The position numbers and the translations under genes are program-made. A stretch of DNA of 64,000 bases, taken from Leptolyngbya sp. PCC 7375 (lineage in GTDB: Bacteria > Cyanobacteriota > Cyanobacteriia > Phormidesmidales > Phormidesmidaceae). Each line of letters begins with the position of its first letter. The stretch's first letter is position 1. Positions 44,766 to 53,845 of the stretch are shown in pieces. The notes beneath the pieces are model-generated. The model searched no databases and was not told the origin of the DNA. It was given only the letters and a program-made list of their open reading frames with translations. The DNA lies in the NCBI RefSeq assembly GCF_000316115.1, contig NZ_JH993793.1, forward strand, positions 271,517-335,516, written 5' to 3'.

Positions 44766-47048
44766 CTATTCCACCACTTCAAAAATCGCAGAAAATGCTG
44801 CTAGTCGCTGGGTATCAGAATTCTGGCGACCGCGTACAAGTACGGTGCTGCGTGCACTCCGGTTTAAGTCACCCAATAAACTATCCAAAATCTCTACGGG
44901 AGCATCATCCCCTTCGTTAGAACCACGGGTTTGACCTTCGCCAAAAACAAGCGGATCCCCAGAGCGGATCCCTCGTCCACGGGCAATTTCTCTAAGCCCC
45001 CTCAGGGCATCCCGCAACTGGTCGGTACTGGCCAGGACCAACAGCTCAAAATGGCCAGCCGGTCCACCCACTTCAAACTCGAAATTGCTGCCTGGACTGG
45101 GGGCAACGAGTCGCTGACCGGGTTGCACCAGAGTCGCAGTTTCCGCTGCATTCCAATCTACAGGATGTAGCACAACGAGATGACCTTTGCTATCAATAAT
45201 GAGAATACTAATATAGAGATTTCTAGGCTCATTGTTGGTGACAGCAATCTCTATGCGAGTACCCACCTCAACTTTTTGGATGCCTGTGTCGACAGTCTGG
45301 GCAATCAAGCCCGTTTCTTGAGCGGCGCGGCTGCCCCGACTGAGCAAAGCACCCCCAGTCGCGACCGGGGTAACGTCCACCTCTACATTGACATCCGAGG
45401 TCTCTCCATTAGCAATCGATTTGAGAATCCGCCCTGCCAGCAGCATCTTCATACGAGGCCGTAAACGAGCAACAGCGTTGACAACCGACTCATCGAGCCG
45501 CCCAAAGGACGCAGGAACGGGCGTTAACCCTTCTGTAAATAAGCCGATACTACCGACAGGAGAGACCAGGATGATGCCCTCAGTGGCAGCTCTAGTTTTG
45601 ATACTATCTGTCAATCTACCCAGTAGATAATCAATGGCTTGAGTTTGGTCAACATTAACCACCGTGATGCGGTTAACGGTAGCCAGCGTTTCTCTAGCAA
45701 CAGCAGCGTCCTCCGCCAGGCTAGCATCTATGCCCACCCGTAGGGAAAGATCTGCCGGAATCCCCCGCACCTGTTCTCTCATCAAGATGCCGCGATCGCG
45801 TCCGCTGCGACTAATTGTTTCCAGAGTCCCATAGCCTTCCAGGCCAGCCCGTCCTGTTTGGGTTACCTTACCGATCGGATTACCCTCGGTATCGATCAGA
45901 TTAAAAACGGCCCCTGTGGTAAAGGCTTCGATGCTCTGCGGTGAGACACCCCCTAGCCAAAACGTGATGTTGTTGCCGTCGATTTGTCGCACAACGGCCT
46001 CCGCTGCGGGGTTAGGGGCTTTAAGAAATAAAGGCGGCTGCTGTTCAAAATTGCTGTTGGGGGCAACCTCATAGATGGGTTCCTGCTCTAGCCCTGCGCT
46101 TTTAGCCACATCTTGGGTACTACGTGATAGGTTAACAAATACATTGTCTACCGATTGATCGCCCACCTGCTGCCATAAATAGCGCGTTAATAGATAGCTA
46201 AACGCACCTGCATTAAAATCTCCAAAGGGCGCATCGGCGGCTAGCTGGTTAATGCGGGCTGATCCTAGGGCCATGCCTTTGGCAATGCCTGACTGGCGTA
46301 ATTCTTGAAGTTTTTGTGACGATAGATTATTGAGCCCTTGCCACCTCTCTTGATAAGCCAGTTCAGTATCCGAGGGTTCTATTTCACCACTCAACAACCG
46401 ATCGGTAACTGAACGAATGACTAGATTGCCCCTGGTGCCACCCCCAGCATGACAGCTATCTAAAATTAGGCTGACATTGTTGGTCTTGAGGGCATAGGTG
46501 AGCAAAAATAGAGTTTTGCCCATAATGTCATTGACCTGTTTATTATCGGGAGAAACACCAGCGCGTGCATCAAGTGGAACGATAGTGCCATTGCGATTGT
46601 TAAAGCCTGGAATTCCATTTTCTTCTTTGACCAGCGCTCCATGGCCAGAGTAGTGAAAGACAACAACATCGCCTTCGTTGGCCTGGTTGATCAGATGCTC
46701 TTCAAAGGCAGTTAGTATATTTTCCCGCGTGGGTGGTGCGGCGACCCGATTGCTAAGGATGCCGTCAATCGGGTCGCTAATGATTTTTATGTTGTCGGGC
46801 TGGAAGCCAAAGCGATGGACCAGTAACTCGTACTGCATTTCGACATCTGTAAGGCATCCGCGTAGACGACCTACCGATCTGGGATAATTATTGATCCCTA
46901 CCAGCAGAGCCAGCTTGCGAGGTGTGTCCTGAGCCAGTGCTTTGCCGTAGCGATCGCACTGTCGCAAGAAGTTTGTTTGACTAAGACCAATGGATGCCAG
47001 CGTAGATCCGGCAAGCTGTAGAAAATGACGGCGCTTAAACTGAGGCAT
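44766..47048 (-). CDS. Tat-exported caspase (C14) with DUF4384-like C-terminus
   Basis: Twin-arginine signal KRRHFLQLAG at residues 6-14 indicates folded export. The caspase p20-like domain starts about 45 (LALLVGINNYP) with the catalytic His136 (HYSGHGA) and Cys199 (LILDSCHAGGGTRGN), as in orthocaspases. The last part (about 560-720) contains EVGTRIEIAVTNNEPRNLYISILII and GHLVVLHP, fitting DUF4384, a domain common in bacterial caspases. It would cleave after basic residues if it follows the family. A CTTATTCACTCA motif lies 52 bases upstream of its start. Confidence 0.9.
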   Translation of the reverse strand: MPQFKRRHFLQLAGSTLASIGLSQTNFLRQCDRYGKALAQDTPRKLALLVGINNYPRSVGRLRGCLTDVEMQYELLVHRFGFQPDNIKIISDPIDGILSNRVAAPPTRENILTAFEEHLINQANEGDVVVFHYSGHGALVKEENGIPGFNNRNGTIVPLDARAGVSPDNKQVNDIMGKTLFLLTYALKTNNVSLILDSCHAGGGTRGNLVIRSVTDRLLSGEIEPSDTELAYQERWQGLNNLSSQKLQELRQSGIAKGMALGSARINQLAADAPFGDFNAGAFSYLLTRYLWQQVGDQSVDNVFVNLSRSTQDVAKSAGLEQEPIYEVAPNSNFEQQPPLFLKAPNPAAEAVVRQIDGNNITFWLGGVSPQSIEAFTTGAVFNLIDTEGNPIGKVTQTGRAGLEGYGTLETISRSGRDRGILMREQVRGIPADLSLRVGIDASLAEDAAVARETLATVNRITVVNVDQTQAIDYLLGRLTDSIKTRAATEGIILVSPVGSIGLFTEGLTPVPASFGRLDESVVNAVARLRPRMKMLLAGRILKSIANGETSDVNVEVDVTPVATGGALLSRGSRAAQETGLIAQTVDTGIQKVEVGTRIEIAVTNNEPRNLYISILIIDSKGHLVVLHPVDWNAAETATLVQPGQRLVAPSPGSNFEFEVGGPAGHFELLVLASTDQLRDALRGLREIARGRGIRSGDPLVFGEGQTRGSNEGDDAPVEILDSLLGDLNRSARSTVLVRGRQNSDTQRLAAFSAIFEVVE

Positions 47049-47099
47049 GACAGGGGCTCTAACGTCTTATACATCGTCACTATTTCTAGTGCCTTTGCG

Positions 47100-47111
47100 C
47101 TTATTCACTCA
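47100..47111. promoter_or_regulatory. CTTATTCACTCA motif upstream of the caspase gene
   Basis: Identical over twelve bases to 39468-39479 upstream of the sigma-like gene; related sequences lie near 34350 and 34376-34387. The orientation relative to the gene is the same as for the sigma-like gene. Confidence 0.4.
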
Positions 47112-47244
47112 AATATTTTAAGAAATAGACAGAAAGTGCATCATATTATGTAATTGTTGTTTCTGCCCATAAACAACACGTTCTCACCCACCTTACATCG
47201 ATCACCACATCTTTATAGACAAGCAGCCTAGAGCGATCTCGCCC

Positions 47245-47700
47245 TCAAGGATCTTCACGTCTCAAAACAAGACCTACTGCGGCAAACTCTTCATTACCTA
47301 CAAGCTGGCCTTCTATGCGTTTTATTACCTTAAAGCCTTCAGCAAGGTACAGTTCCAGCGCAGGTGTATTGCCTTCAAGCAATTCAATTGCCATAGTTGG
47401 TGCTGAGTTTGCAACAGCATGTTGGACTAACGCACGACCCACACCTTTTCTATAAAATTTAGGATCAACGTAAAGCCAGGTAAGTTCTTCATTCGTATAG
47501 GCAACAAACCCTTGAACAACATTATCGACCTCTGCAACAAAGAGTTGACCATCAAAAAGGCCCTCATCCTTGGCTGTTTGCGCAAGGGTCAAGAACGCAT
47601 CCGTACCAACAGTTAACGTCAGTTCATCGAGACGTGATGCATCATGGATTTCGCACAGCCTGGACCAATCTGTAACTTCATAAGAACGTATGTTTATCAT
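47245..47700 (-). CDS. GNAT family N-acetyltransferase
   Basis: A 151-residue single GNAT domain: the acetyl-CoA loop is FYRKGVGRALVQHAV (Q/R-x-x-G-x-G/A type), with ELTWLYVDP before and LELYLAEGFKVIKR after it. The substrate cannot be told. It is a lone gene between the caspase gene and a divergent XRE-GNAT gene. Confidence 0.88.
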   Translation of the reverse strand: MINIRSYEVTDWSRLCEIHDASRLDELTLTVGTDAFLTLAQTAKDEGLFDGQLFVAEVDNVVQGFVAYTNEELTWLYVDPKFYRKGVGRALVQHAVANSAPTMAIELLEGNTPALELYLAEGFKVIKRIEGQLVGNEEFAAVGLVLRREDP

Positions 47701-47871
47701 TATCGGTAATCGCTAGCAGCTATGGTTGCAACTACTAAGGTACTTAATTTGATCTTTAGAATCACTTAGGCCTCGTTCATCGATCGTTTGCCCTAACAGT
47801 TTTAATTTTTCCTGCATTAGTCTTTAAAAAATGGAAAGCATACTTTACATTTTGATTGCGATCGCAGTATT

Positions 47872-48714
47872 GTGTCAATGGAGATAAAGAAGGGTGGAGA
47901 CATCGGGCAAAAAAAACAAAAGATTGAAAATCGAGTCCGGCTATTCCGAAAACTTCGCGGCATGACCCAACAGGATCTCGCATCACGACTCGGAGTGTCG
48001 CGGCAAACAGTTAATGCAATTGAAAACGGACGCTATGAAGCCAGTCTGCCTCTTGCCTTTGATATTGCCCACGTCTTTGCGTCAAGGATTGAAGATATCT
48101 TTCGCCCAGTCTGCCGAGGAGTTGACGTCATGGAATGGACAAGTATAGTCATTAAGATTCCCGATGCGCTTGATGCGGATCCGGTTGTGCTGCGACCTCA
48201 CAAAGCATCGGATCTGCAAGCACTTGAGAGATTTATCACCGATGCAGACTCCACACGCTACATGGCCTTTACCGACGCCCAAAAAACTCCAGAAGGGGCA
48301 GCGACGATGATGGATGCAGTCATGGCCAGCTATGCAACCGATACCCCCATTTTGTCACTGACGGTCGCCGATCGAGAAACTGACCTGTACCTGGGCGCAT
48401 TAGGAGGAGCCGACGCAGGCAGTGGTGCGATGGAGGTTTTCATTACCCTCATGCCCGAAGCCCGAGGGCGGGGGATTGCAACTGCGGCTATGGGTACCCT
48501 CTGCAGGTTTTTGTTTGAATCATGTGGGGCAAAAGAATTGCGTGCAGATACCGTTGAGGAGAATACTCGCTCTATATCACTGTTTCAACGTCTCGGATTC
48601 CAACGGGTGGGAGCGGTAGAACGTGCCGCTGAAGGTGGAGTTTTTGCAAATCGGGGTATGCAGGGAGTTCGGTTCCTGTTGACAGCATCGCGATTCAAGC
48701 AAATGAAGAGTTAG
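47872..48714 (+). CDS. XRE helix-turn-helix fused to a GNAT acetyltransferase
   Basis: Residues 20-75 are an XRE-type DNA-binding domain (MTQQDLASRLGVSRQTVNAIENGRY), like stand-alone YgzD-type regulators. Residues about 105-265 are a GNAT domain with LMPEARGRGIATAAMG (acetyl-CoA loop) and SISLFQRLGFQRVG. The two halves may be a real fusion, or two genes joined by loss of a stop; there is a Met (VMEWTSIVIKIP) between them. Start at GTG 47872 or ATG 47878. Followed 18 bases later by a VOC gene, likely co-transcribed. Confidence 0.8.
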   Translation: MSMEIKKGGDIGQKKQKIENRVRLFRKLRGMTQQDLASRLGVSRQTVNAIENGRYEASLPLAFDIAHVFASRIEDIFRPVCRGVDVMEWTSIVIKIPDALDADPVVLRPHKASDLQALERFITDADSTRYMAFTDAQKTPEGAATMMDAVMASYATDTPILSLTVADRETDLYLGALGGADAGSGAMEVFITLMPEARGRGIATAAMGTLCRFLFESCGAKELRADTVEENTRSISLFQRLGFQRVGAVERAAEGGVFANRGMQGVRFLLTASRFKQMKS

Positions 48715-48732
48715 GATCAGGAGACCAAACCC

Positions 48733-49086
48733 ATGTTGAATGTCACTTTGTTGAAAATCCCGGTGACCGATCTTCAACAATCCGTAAAATTCTATGAGTC
48801 AGTCTTAGGACTGTCCGCCAGGTACATAGTTGAGGAGTATGGATGGGCACAACTGGATGGAGCAACAGTTGCGATCGCCCTCTATGTCCCTGGCCGAGGT
48901 GGTGGCCAACGCAGTCCTGGTGGAAGCGTTGATTTCCATTTGGGTCACAGTCAGTTAGACGAATTAAAACGCCGCGCATCAAACGTGACTAAAACAGTTG
49001 CCATCCATAACAACAACGATGGCAGTCGATCATTAGAGTTTCTTGATCCTGACGGTAATGAGATCAAGATCATGGAAACCTTGTAG
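48733..49086 (+). CDS. VOC (glyoxalase/bleomycin-resistance fold) protein
   Basis: A 117-residue VOC protein: KIPVTDLQQSVKFYESVLGL at the start and SLEFLDPDGNEIKIME at the end are the paired beta-alpha-beta units, with the metal-ligand Glu in the last strand. Members are isomerases, dioxygenases or binding proteins for small toxic molecules. Preceded by AGGAG at 48719-48723 and close to the XRE-GNAT gene. Confidence 0.85.
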   Translation: MLNVTLLKIPVTDLQQSVKFYESVLGLSARYIVEEYGWAQLDGATVAIALYVPGRGGGQRSPGGSVDFHLGHSQLDELKRRASNVTKTVAIHNNNDGSRSLEFLDPDGNEIKIMETL

Positions 49087-49377
49087 TCTCCCTGGTGGGC
49101 TTGAACAGTTCAGGCGATGTATGCAAATTAGATGTACCGGTTCCCCGACCGCTCAGATGCGCCTTTTCTAACACGTTCTTGTAGGGGACCGTGCCTTGTG
49201 GTTGTCCCATTGCTATTGCCTTTACTGGGCCCAAGCCACCACCATGCAAAATATTGAGATGGTTTGATAATTGATAAGTAGGCGTCATTTCTATCAATAA
49301 CTTAAGGACAATAACACTCTCACCACTGCCTAACAAATTCACCTCTACCCCCCATATCCACCCTTGTTTTTTAACCT

Positions 49378-50169
49378 ATGACCCAGACCATCACTTCATC
49401 TAAACAATGGCCAGTCCAAATTATCGGGGCTGGTCCCGGTGCTCTAGACCTAATTACCGTTCGCGGTCAGAATCTCCTAGCGACGGCAGATACGGTTTTC
49501 TACACTGGGTCGCTGGTACCTGAACAGATGCTGCAATGGTGCCAGTCAGCGGTGGAAACCATTGATACCCGATCCCATACCTTAGAAACCTGGTTGCCAA
49601 TGCTCCAAGAACGGGTGATCAAAGGCAAACGTGTGGTGCGGTTACAGGATGGCGATCCATGTCTCTATGGGGCACTCCATGAGCTGATGGCGTTTTTGCT
49701 TAAGCACCAAATAACGTTTGAAATTGTGCCGGGGGTCAGTGCATTTCAGCTAGCAGCAGCACGTTTGACGGTGGAGCTGACGGTACCTCAATTAGTGCAG
49801 AGCATTATCCTTACCCGAGTGCAGGGCCGTACCAATGTGCCAGGCGATGAGGACCTGGCCTCCCTGGCCGCGCACCGGGCTTCCCTGTGTCTTTACCTCA
49901 GCGCTCGCCATGCCGCTGCCGCCCAGGATAAGCTAATGACCCATTATCCACCAGAAACCCCTGTTGCCCTTTGCTATCGTCTAGGCTGGCCCGATGAAGA
50001 GATTTGTGTAGGGCGTTTGGATACCATGGCAACCATGACTAAGGAATCAGGCCACGATCGCACGGTGATGTATCTGATTAGTCCGGCACTGGCTGCTCAA
50101 GAAGCGCGATCGCAACTCTATAATCCGGGCCATAGTCACCTTTTCCGTCCCCATTTATCCAGGGTGTGA
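49378..50169 (+). CDS. cobM: Precorrin-4 C11-methyltransferase
   Basis: A tetrapyrrole methylase: IIGAGPGALDLITVRG (start), VFYTGSLVPEQML, RLQDGDPCLYGALHE (SAM-binding loop) and EIVPGVSAFQLAAA are all typical of CobM/CbiF. It transfers a methyl group from SAM to C11 of the corrin ring during cobalamin synthesis. Length of 263 is normal. Overlaps the next gene, cobK, by four bases (GTGA), a coupled pair. Two in-frame HIP1 octamers or near-octamers lie near the end. Confidence 0.94.
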   Translation: MTQTITSSKQWPVQIIGAGPGALDLITVRGQNLLATADTVFYTGSLVPEQMLQWCQSAVETIDTRSHTLETWLPMLQERVIKGKRVVRLQDGDPCLYGALHELMAFLLKHQITFEIVPGVSAFQLAAARLTVELTVPQLVQSIILTRVQGRTNVPGDEDLASLAAHRASLCLYLSARHAAAAQDKLMTHYPPETPVALCYRLGWPDEEICVGRLDTMATMTKESGHDRTVMYLISPALAAQEARSQLYNPGHSHLFRPHLSRV

Positions 50170-50897
50170 CCATCTGGCTGATTGGCGGCACCAGCGAAAG
50201 TCGAGCCATTGCCCAGCGACTCACTCAGCAAGGGATTTCGTGGTTGGTGACCGTCGTTTCCCCCAAGGCAGCGCGGCTGTATCAGGGGCTGTCTGGTCAG
50301 ATACAGCCAGGGGCATTGGATTTGGCCGGTATGCAAACCCTGGTTCGGCAGCACCGCATTCGTGCCATTGTCGATGCATCCCATCCCTTTGCAATCAAAA
50401 TTTCTAAACAGGCCATGGCCCTCAGCTTGCCCTACCTGCGGTTTGAACGCCAGGCCTGTTCTCTAGGGCCACCTGCAGAGTCCGTGCCTGATTTAGAGAC
50501 CCTTTTGCAGCCTCAATATCTGGACAATCGTCGAGTTCTCCTTACCCTGGGTATCAAAGCACTGCATCGGTTTCAGCCCTGGCAGCAGCGGTCCCATCTC
50601 TGGGCCAGAATTCTGCCAACGGCTAAAGCTCAGGCCATCCAGATTGGGTTTGAACCAAAGCAACTGATTTGCGATCGCGCCCCCACCGACGCCCTAGCAG
50701 AACAAACCCTCTGGCAGCATCTGGGCATAGACACCGTCGTCACCAAAGCCAGCGGTGGCCCAGGTGGAGTCCCCATAAAACTAGCCGCAGCCAAAGCCTT
50801 GGGAGTGCGGCTATTGGTCATTGCTCGGCCAGCATTAGCCTATCCCCAACAAACCCATGATTTAGATCAGGTCGTTGAATTTTGTCGTTATGCCTAA
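50166..50897 (+). CDS. cobK: Precorrin-6A reductase
   Basis: The N-terminal Rossmann motif is WLIGGTSESRAIAQRL, followed by VDASHPFAIKISKQAM and, late, VVTKASGGPGGVPIKLAAAKALGVRLLVI, the CobK/CbiJ signature. It reduces the corrin macrocycle with NADPH. Starts with a GTG (50166) that overlaps the cobM stop. Length of 243 is normal. Confidence 0.93.
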   Translation: MTIWLIGGTSESRAIAQRLTQQGISWLVTVVSPKAARLYQGLSGQIQPGALDLAGMQTLVRQHRIRAIVDASHPFAIKISKQAMALSLPYLRFERQACSLGPPAESVPDLETLLQPQYLDNRRVLLTLGIKALHRFQPWQQRSHLWARILPTAKAQAIQIGFEPKQLICDRAPTDALAEQTLWQHLGIDTVVTKASGGPGGVPIKLAAAKALGVRLLVIARPALAYPQQTHDLDQVVEFCRYA

Positions 50898-51041
50898 TCC
50901 TGCAAGGGTAATGCCTTAGGCTTACCCGCAACGCCAGACGCGATCAATCAAGATCCCATACATACAATTCTGGTGGGTGGCATACGATATCCCAGGGCAG
51001 GCACGAGACCTGCCCCTACAAGGTGTCTATAAGGAGAAACC

Positions 51042-52190
51042 ATGGCTCGAACGGGCTACACATTGCCAGTCTTTGCCGCTGCTGCCGCTAAAGCTGCGCT
51101 CATCCATCTTCTTGTCCAGCATGGAAAGGGAGAACAAGTTTCTAAAGCTTTGCCATCTGACAGCGAACACGAGATACAAGTAACCGTTGATCTGGCTCCA
51201 GGTGAGGCTGCGATCGCAATCCAACAAGTGGCTACCATCGACTCCACCACGGCCCTTGGCATTTGTCTTAGTGACCCTGGCGATAATCTTGACCTGACTC
51301 GCGATACCCCTATCTGGGCCTGGGTATATCTCGAAGAAATTGAAGCAGATGTTGACAACAATCTGATTTTAGAAGCGGGTGACGGCATCGGTCGCACAAT
51401 CACTGGAGAACCTGCTTTCTATACCTATGCTCGTAAACTGTTTGATGTGAATATTCGTCCCCTGATTCCAGTACAGCATCAGGTCACGGTGCGCATTATT
51501 TTACCGGAGGGTCGTCGCTTAGCCCAGCGTACCTCCAATGAAGCGTTTGGCATTCTAGACGGTCTGGCTCTAGTTGGCACCAGCGGAATTTCTCAACCCC
51601 ATTCGTCCACTGACCAGTTAGAAGAATATCGGGCTAGTCTGCAAAAAGCTGTTCAAACCACATCGCATCTGGTGTTTTGTATTGGTTACAATGGCCAGCG
51701 CACAGCCCTCCGATTAAGAATTGCCGAGCCGCACATTGTGCAGACGGGCAACTGGCTGGGACCCATGCTAGTGGAAGCGGGGTTACGGGGTGCAAAATCT
51801 GTGCTGCTGCTGGGTTATCACGGCAAGTTGGTTAAGTTGGCAGGGGGGATTTTCAACACGTCGAGTCATGTGGCAGATGGCAAACTACCGATACTGGCAG
51901 CGGCAATTGCACAAGTGGAGGAGACTTCCGTCGATCGGCTGGCGGTAATTCGTTCAGTGTTGGCAGCTCCTACGGCGGCGGCAGCCCATGAACTTTTGAT
52001 AGAAATGGGTTTAGCTGATTCGGTATTTGGGTTGTTGGCAAGGCAAATTAGCGATCACGCCCAGGCGTATATTCAGAAGTATGCCAATGTGCGGGTGGAA
52101 GTGGGGACAGTGTTGTGCGATCGCAAAGGCCACATTATTGCTCAAAACACTCAGTTACACGCCTATCTCAAAAGCGATGCCCCCCCATAA
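51042..52190 (+). CDS. cbiD: Cobalt-precorrin-5B C1-methyltransferase
   Basis: Begins GYTLPVFAAAAAKAAL, the CbiD pattern, and has TSNEAFGILDGLALVGTSGI and KSVLLLGYHGKLVKLAGGIFNTSSHVADG in the expected order. Methylates C1 with ring contraction in the anaerobic-type pathway. Its presence alongside CobM/CobK names reflects the mixed naming in cyanobacteria, which use early-cobalt insertion. ATG is preceded by AAGGAGA. Same strand as cobM-cobK, 144 bases further on. Confidence 0.92.
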   Translation: MARTGYTLPVFAAAAAKAALIHLLVQHGKGEQVSKALPSDSEHEIQVTVDLAPGEAAIAIQQVATIDSTTALGICLSDPGDNLDLTRDTPIWAWVYLEEIEADVDNNLILEAGDGIGRTITGEPAFYTYARKLFDVNIRPLIPVQHQVTVRIILPEGRRLAQRTSNEAFGILDGLALVGTSGISQPHSSTDQLEEYRASLQKAVQTTSHLVFCIGYNGQRTALRLRIAEPHIVQTGNWLGPMLVEAGLRGAKSVLLLGYHGKLVKLAGGIFNTSSHVADGKLPILAAAIAQVEETSVDRLAVIRSVLAAPTAAAAHELLIEMGLADSVFGLLARQISDHAQAYIQKYANVRVEVGTVLCDRKGHIIAQNTQLHAYLKSDAPP

Positions 52191-52227
52191 GCAAACTCCC
52201 ACGGCGGATAGCTTCTTACATCAGAAG

Positions 52228-53091
52228 CTAAAGTCCATCAATGTCCTGCTCACTCAACCCAGTAAATCTAGCAATATCCTGCTTAGATAAGCCTGCCCCC
52301 TTCATCTGTCTAGCCACTTGTTGGACGCCTTGTTCGATTCCCTGTTCGATTCCCGCCTGCAGACTTTCATCGATCAGCGTTTTGGTCACGTTAAAGTTGT
52401 CACGGTATATCTTTAAACTCTCTTGATACATATCCTGTTCGCGCTCTGAAAAATTGGCAATCCTGGCCACTTCAAATAACTGATTGAACACACCCTCCTG
52501 CAGGCTGGTAGGAGGCTCCTCTAACTGAGCTAAATGACGTAACACAAACAACCACTTATCAGTATGGGATGTCAGTTCTGCTAGGGACTTCGTGAACTTC
52601 GGTAGTTCAATGTAGATGAATTTGAGCTTATCGTAGAACACCTCACAATGCTGATTCTTTAATTCAACCGTGTGGATTAACGTGTCCTCATGCTTATGCT
52701 CATCAAAAATGAAATCTAGAACACCTAACGTGTACACCGCAGTCAGTTGATAGTCCCAAGGTCCTGTACGAGCTTGTTGCTGAATCGGAAAGGTAGAATA
52801 GTAAACACTTCTATCTTTAAAGAATTGCTGTTTTGCTTTCTGAATTTCAACAATAAACCGTTCACCACTATCGGTCTGGCAATAGATATCAAAAATTGCC
52901 TTCCGGTCTCCCCAGGTTCTGCCAAACGATTCAGGATTTTTGAAGGTGACATCCTGAATATCGTGGTGGTCTGGCAGCAGCGTATTTAGAAAATCGATCA
53001 GCAGCGCCTTATGGGGCTCCGTACCAAACAAGCGCTTAAACCCAAAATCGGTGAGTGGATCAATGTACTTATCAGGAAATAGGAACGCCAT
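52228..53091 (-). CDS. PD-(D/E)XK nuclease/transposase family protein (Rpn-like)
   Basis: The start YIDPLTDFGFKRLFGTEPHKALLIDFLN and the catalytic stretch FDIYCQTDSGERFIVEIQKAK (D-x(n)-E-x-Q/K) identify the PDDEXK_2 family, called putative transposase or Rpn nuclease, with many copies in cyanobacteria. The C-terminus has EQGIEQGVQQVARQMKGAGL repeats of the usual kind. Start set at ATG 53091; the frame extends three codons further to TTG. Interrupts the cobalamin genes. Often itself mobile. Confidence 0.9.
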   Translation of the reverse strand: MAFLFPDKYIDPLTDFGFKRLFGTEPHKALLIDFLNTLLPDHHDIQDVTFKNPESFGRTWGDRKAIFDIYCQTDSGERFIVEIQKAKQQFFKDRSVYYSTFPIQQQARTGPWDYQLTAVYTLGVLDFIFDEHKHEDTLIHTVELKNQHCEVFYDKLKFIYIELPKFTKSLAELTSHTDKWLFVLRHLAQLEEPPTSLQEGVFNQLFEVARIANFSEREQDMYQESLKIYRDNFNVTKTLIDESLQAGIEQGIEQGVQQVARQMKGAGLSKQDIARFTGLSEQDIDGL

Positions 53092-53161
53092 GGGGATCAA
53101 TGGTACATTTGTTTTTATTCTAGCGTAATTTTCCTCCGGGATATCTGCATTGAACCTATAT

Positions 53162-53770
53162 TTAATCGACTTTAGACAAACGGGCTAGGGCATTGACAAT
53201 GGCTGCTGCTACTGGCGATCCTCCCTTCCGTCCTTTCACCAAAATCTGAGGCACATTCACTTCAGCCAATGCCTGTTTAGCTTCTTCAACAGCGACAAAC
53301 CCAACAGGTACGCCAATTACCAAAGTTGGTTTTACGTTCCCCAACCGAATTTTCTCCACCAGGGCCAATAACGCTGTAGGAGCATTACCCACCACAAAAA
53401 TACCGGTGGAATACTGTTCCGTCAGAGCCACCATGCCTGCAGCAGTGCGTGTAGTACCCGGCTGCAGGGGCGCGTCCTGAGCTGGGGCGTAATCTAGGGC
53501 ACAGGCTATCTGCTCGTATCTCAGACCCTTGAGGACACTGGCAATTCCCATTTGTACCATGCGTACATCTACGATCACTGGTTCTCGGTGCTGTAGCGCT
53601 GTGATGCCAGCTGCGATCGCACCCTGACTAAATTCAAATAAATTCAACAGTTCAAAATCTGCCGTGGCATGAATTGCTCGGCGGATGATGGCATATTCCT
53701 CAGGTGAAGAGGAGTGATCACCCACTTCTCGATCAATGATGGCAAAACTTTCAGCGGTGATGGGGTGCAT
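53162..53770 (-). CDS. cobH: Precorrin-8X methylmutase
   Basis: RRAIHATADFELLNLFEFSQGA holds the catalytic His of the CobH/CbiC family (RxxIHxT). VDVRMVQMGI, TRTAAGM and PVGFVAVEEAK are the further family motifs. It moves a methyl group from C11 to C12 to give hydrogenobyrinic or cobyrinic acid. Length of 202 is typical. Lies 75 bases downstream of the decarboxylase-like gene on the same strand. Confidence 0.94.
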   Translation of the reverse strand: MHPITAESFAIIDREVGDHSSSPEEYAIIRRAIHATADFELLNLFEFSQGAIAAGITALQHREPVIVDVRMVQMGIASVLKGLRYEQIACALDYAPAQDAPLQPGTTRTAAGMVALTEQYSTGIFVVGNAPTALLALVEKIRLGNVKPTLVIGVPVGFVAVEEAKQALAEVNVPQILVKGRKGGSPVAAAIVNALARLSKVD

Positions 53771-53845
53771 AGGAAAAGGACGAAGGCGGCAGGATGAAGA
53801 ATTTGGGTTCGTTGTAGGGACGTTGCATGCAACGTCCCCGCGTAG

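Noticed and set aside
45180..45630. Plus-strand ORFs within the caspase gene
   Set aside because: Antisense shadows of a long, well-supported coding frame.
49087..49377. Cobalamin riboswitch before cobM
   Set aside because: I looked for the B12-box (AGYCMGGAGACCKGCCA-like) and did not find it; sequence upstream is plain.
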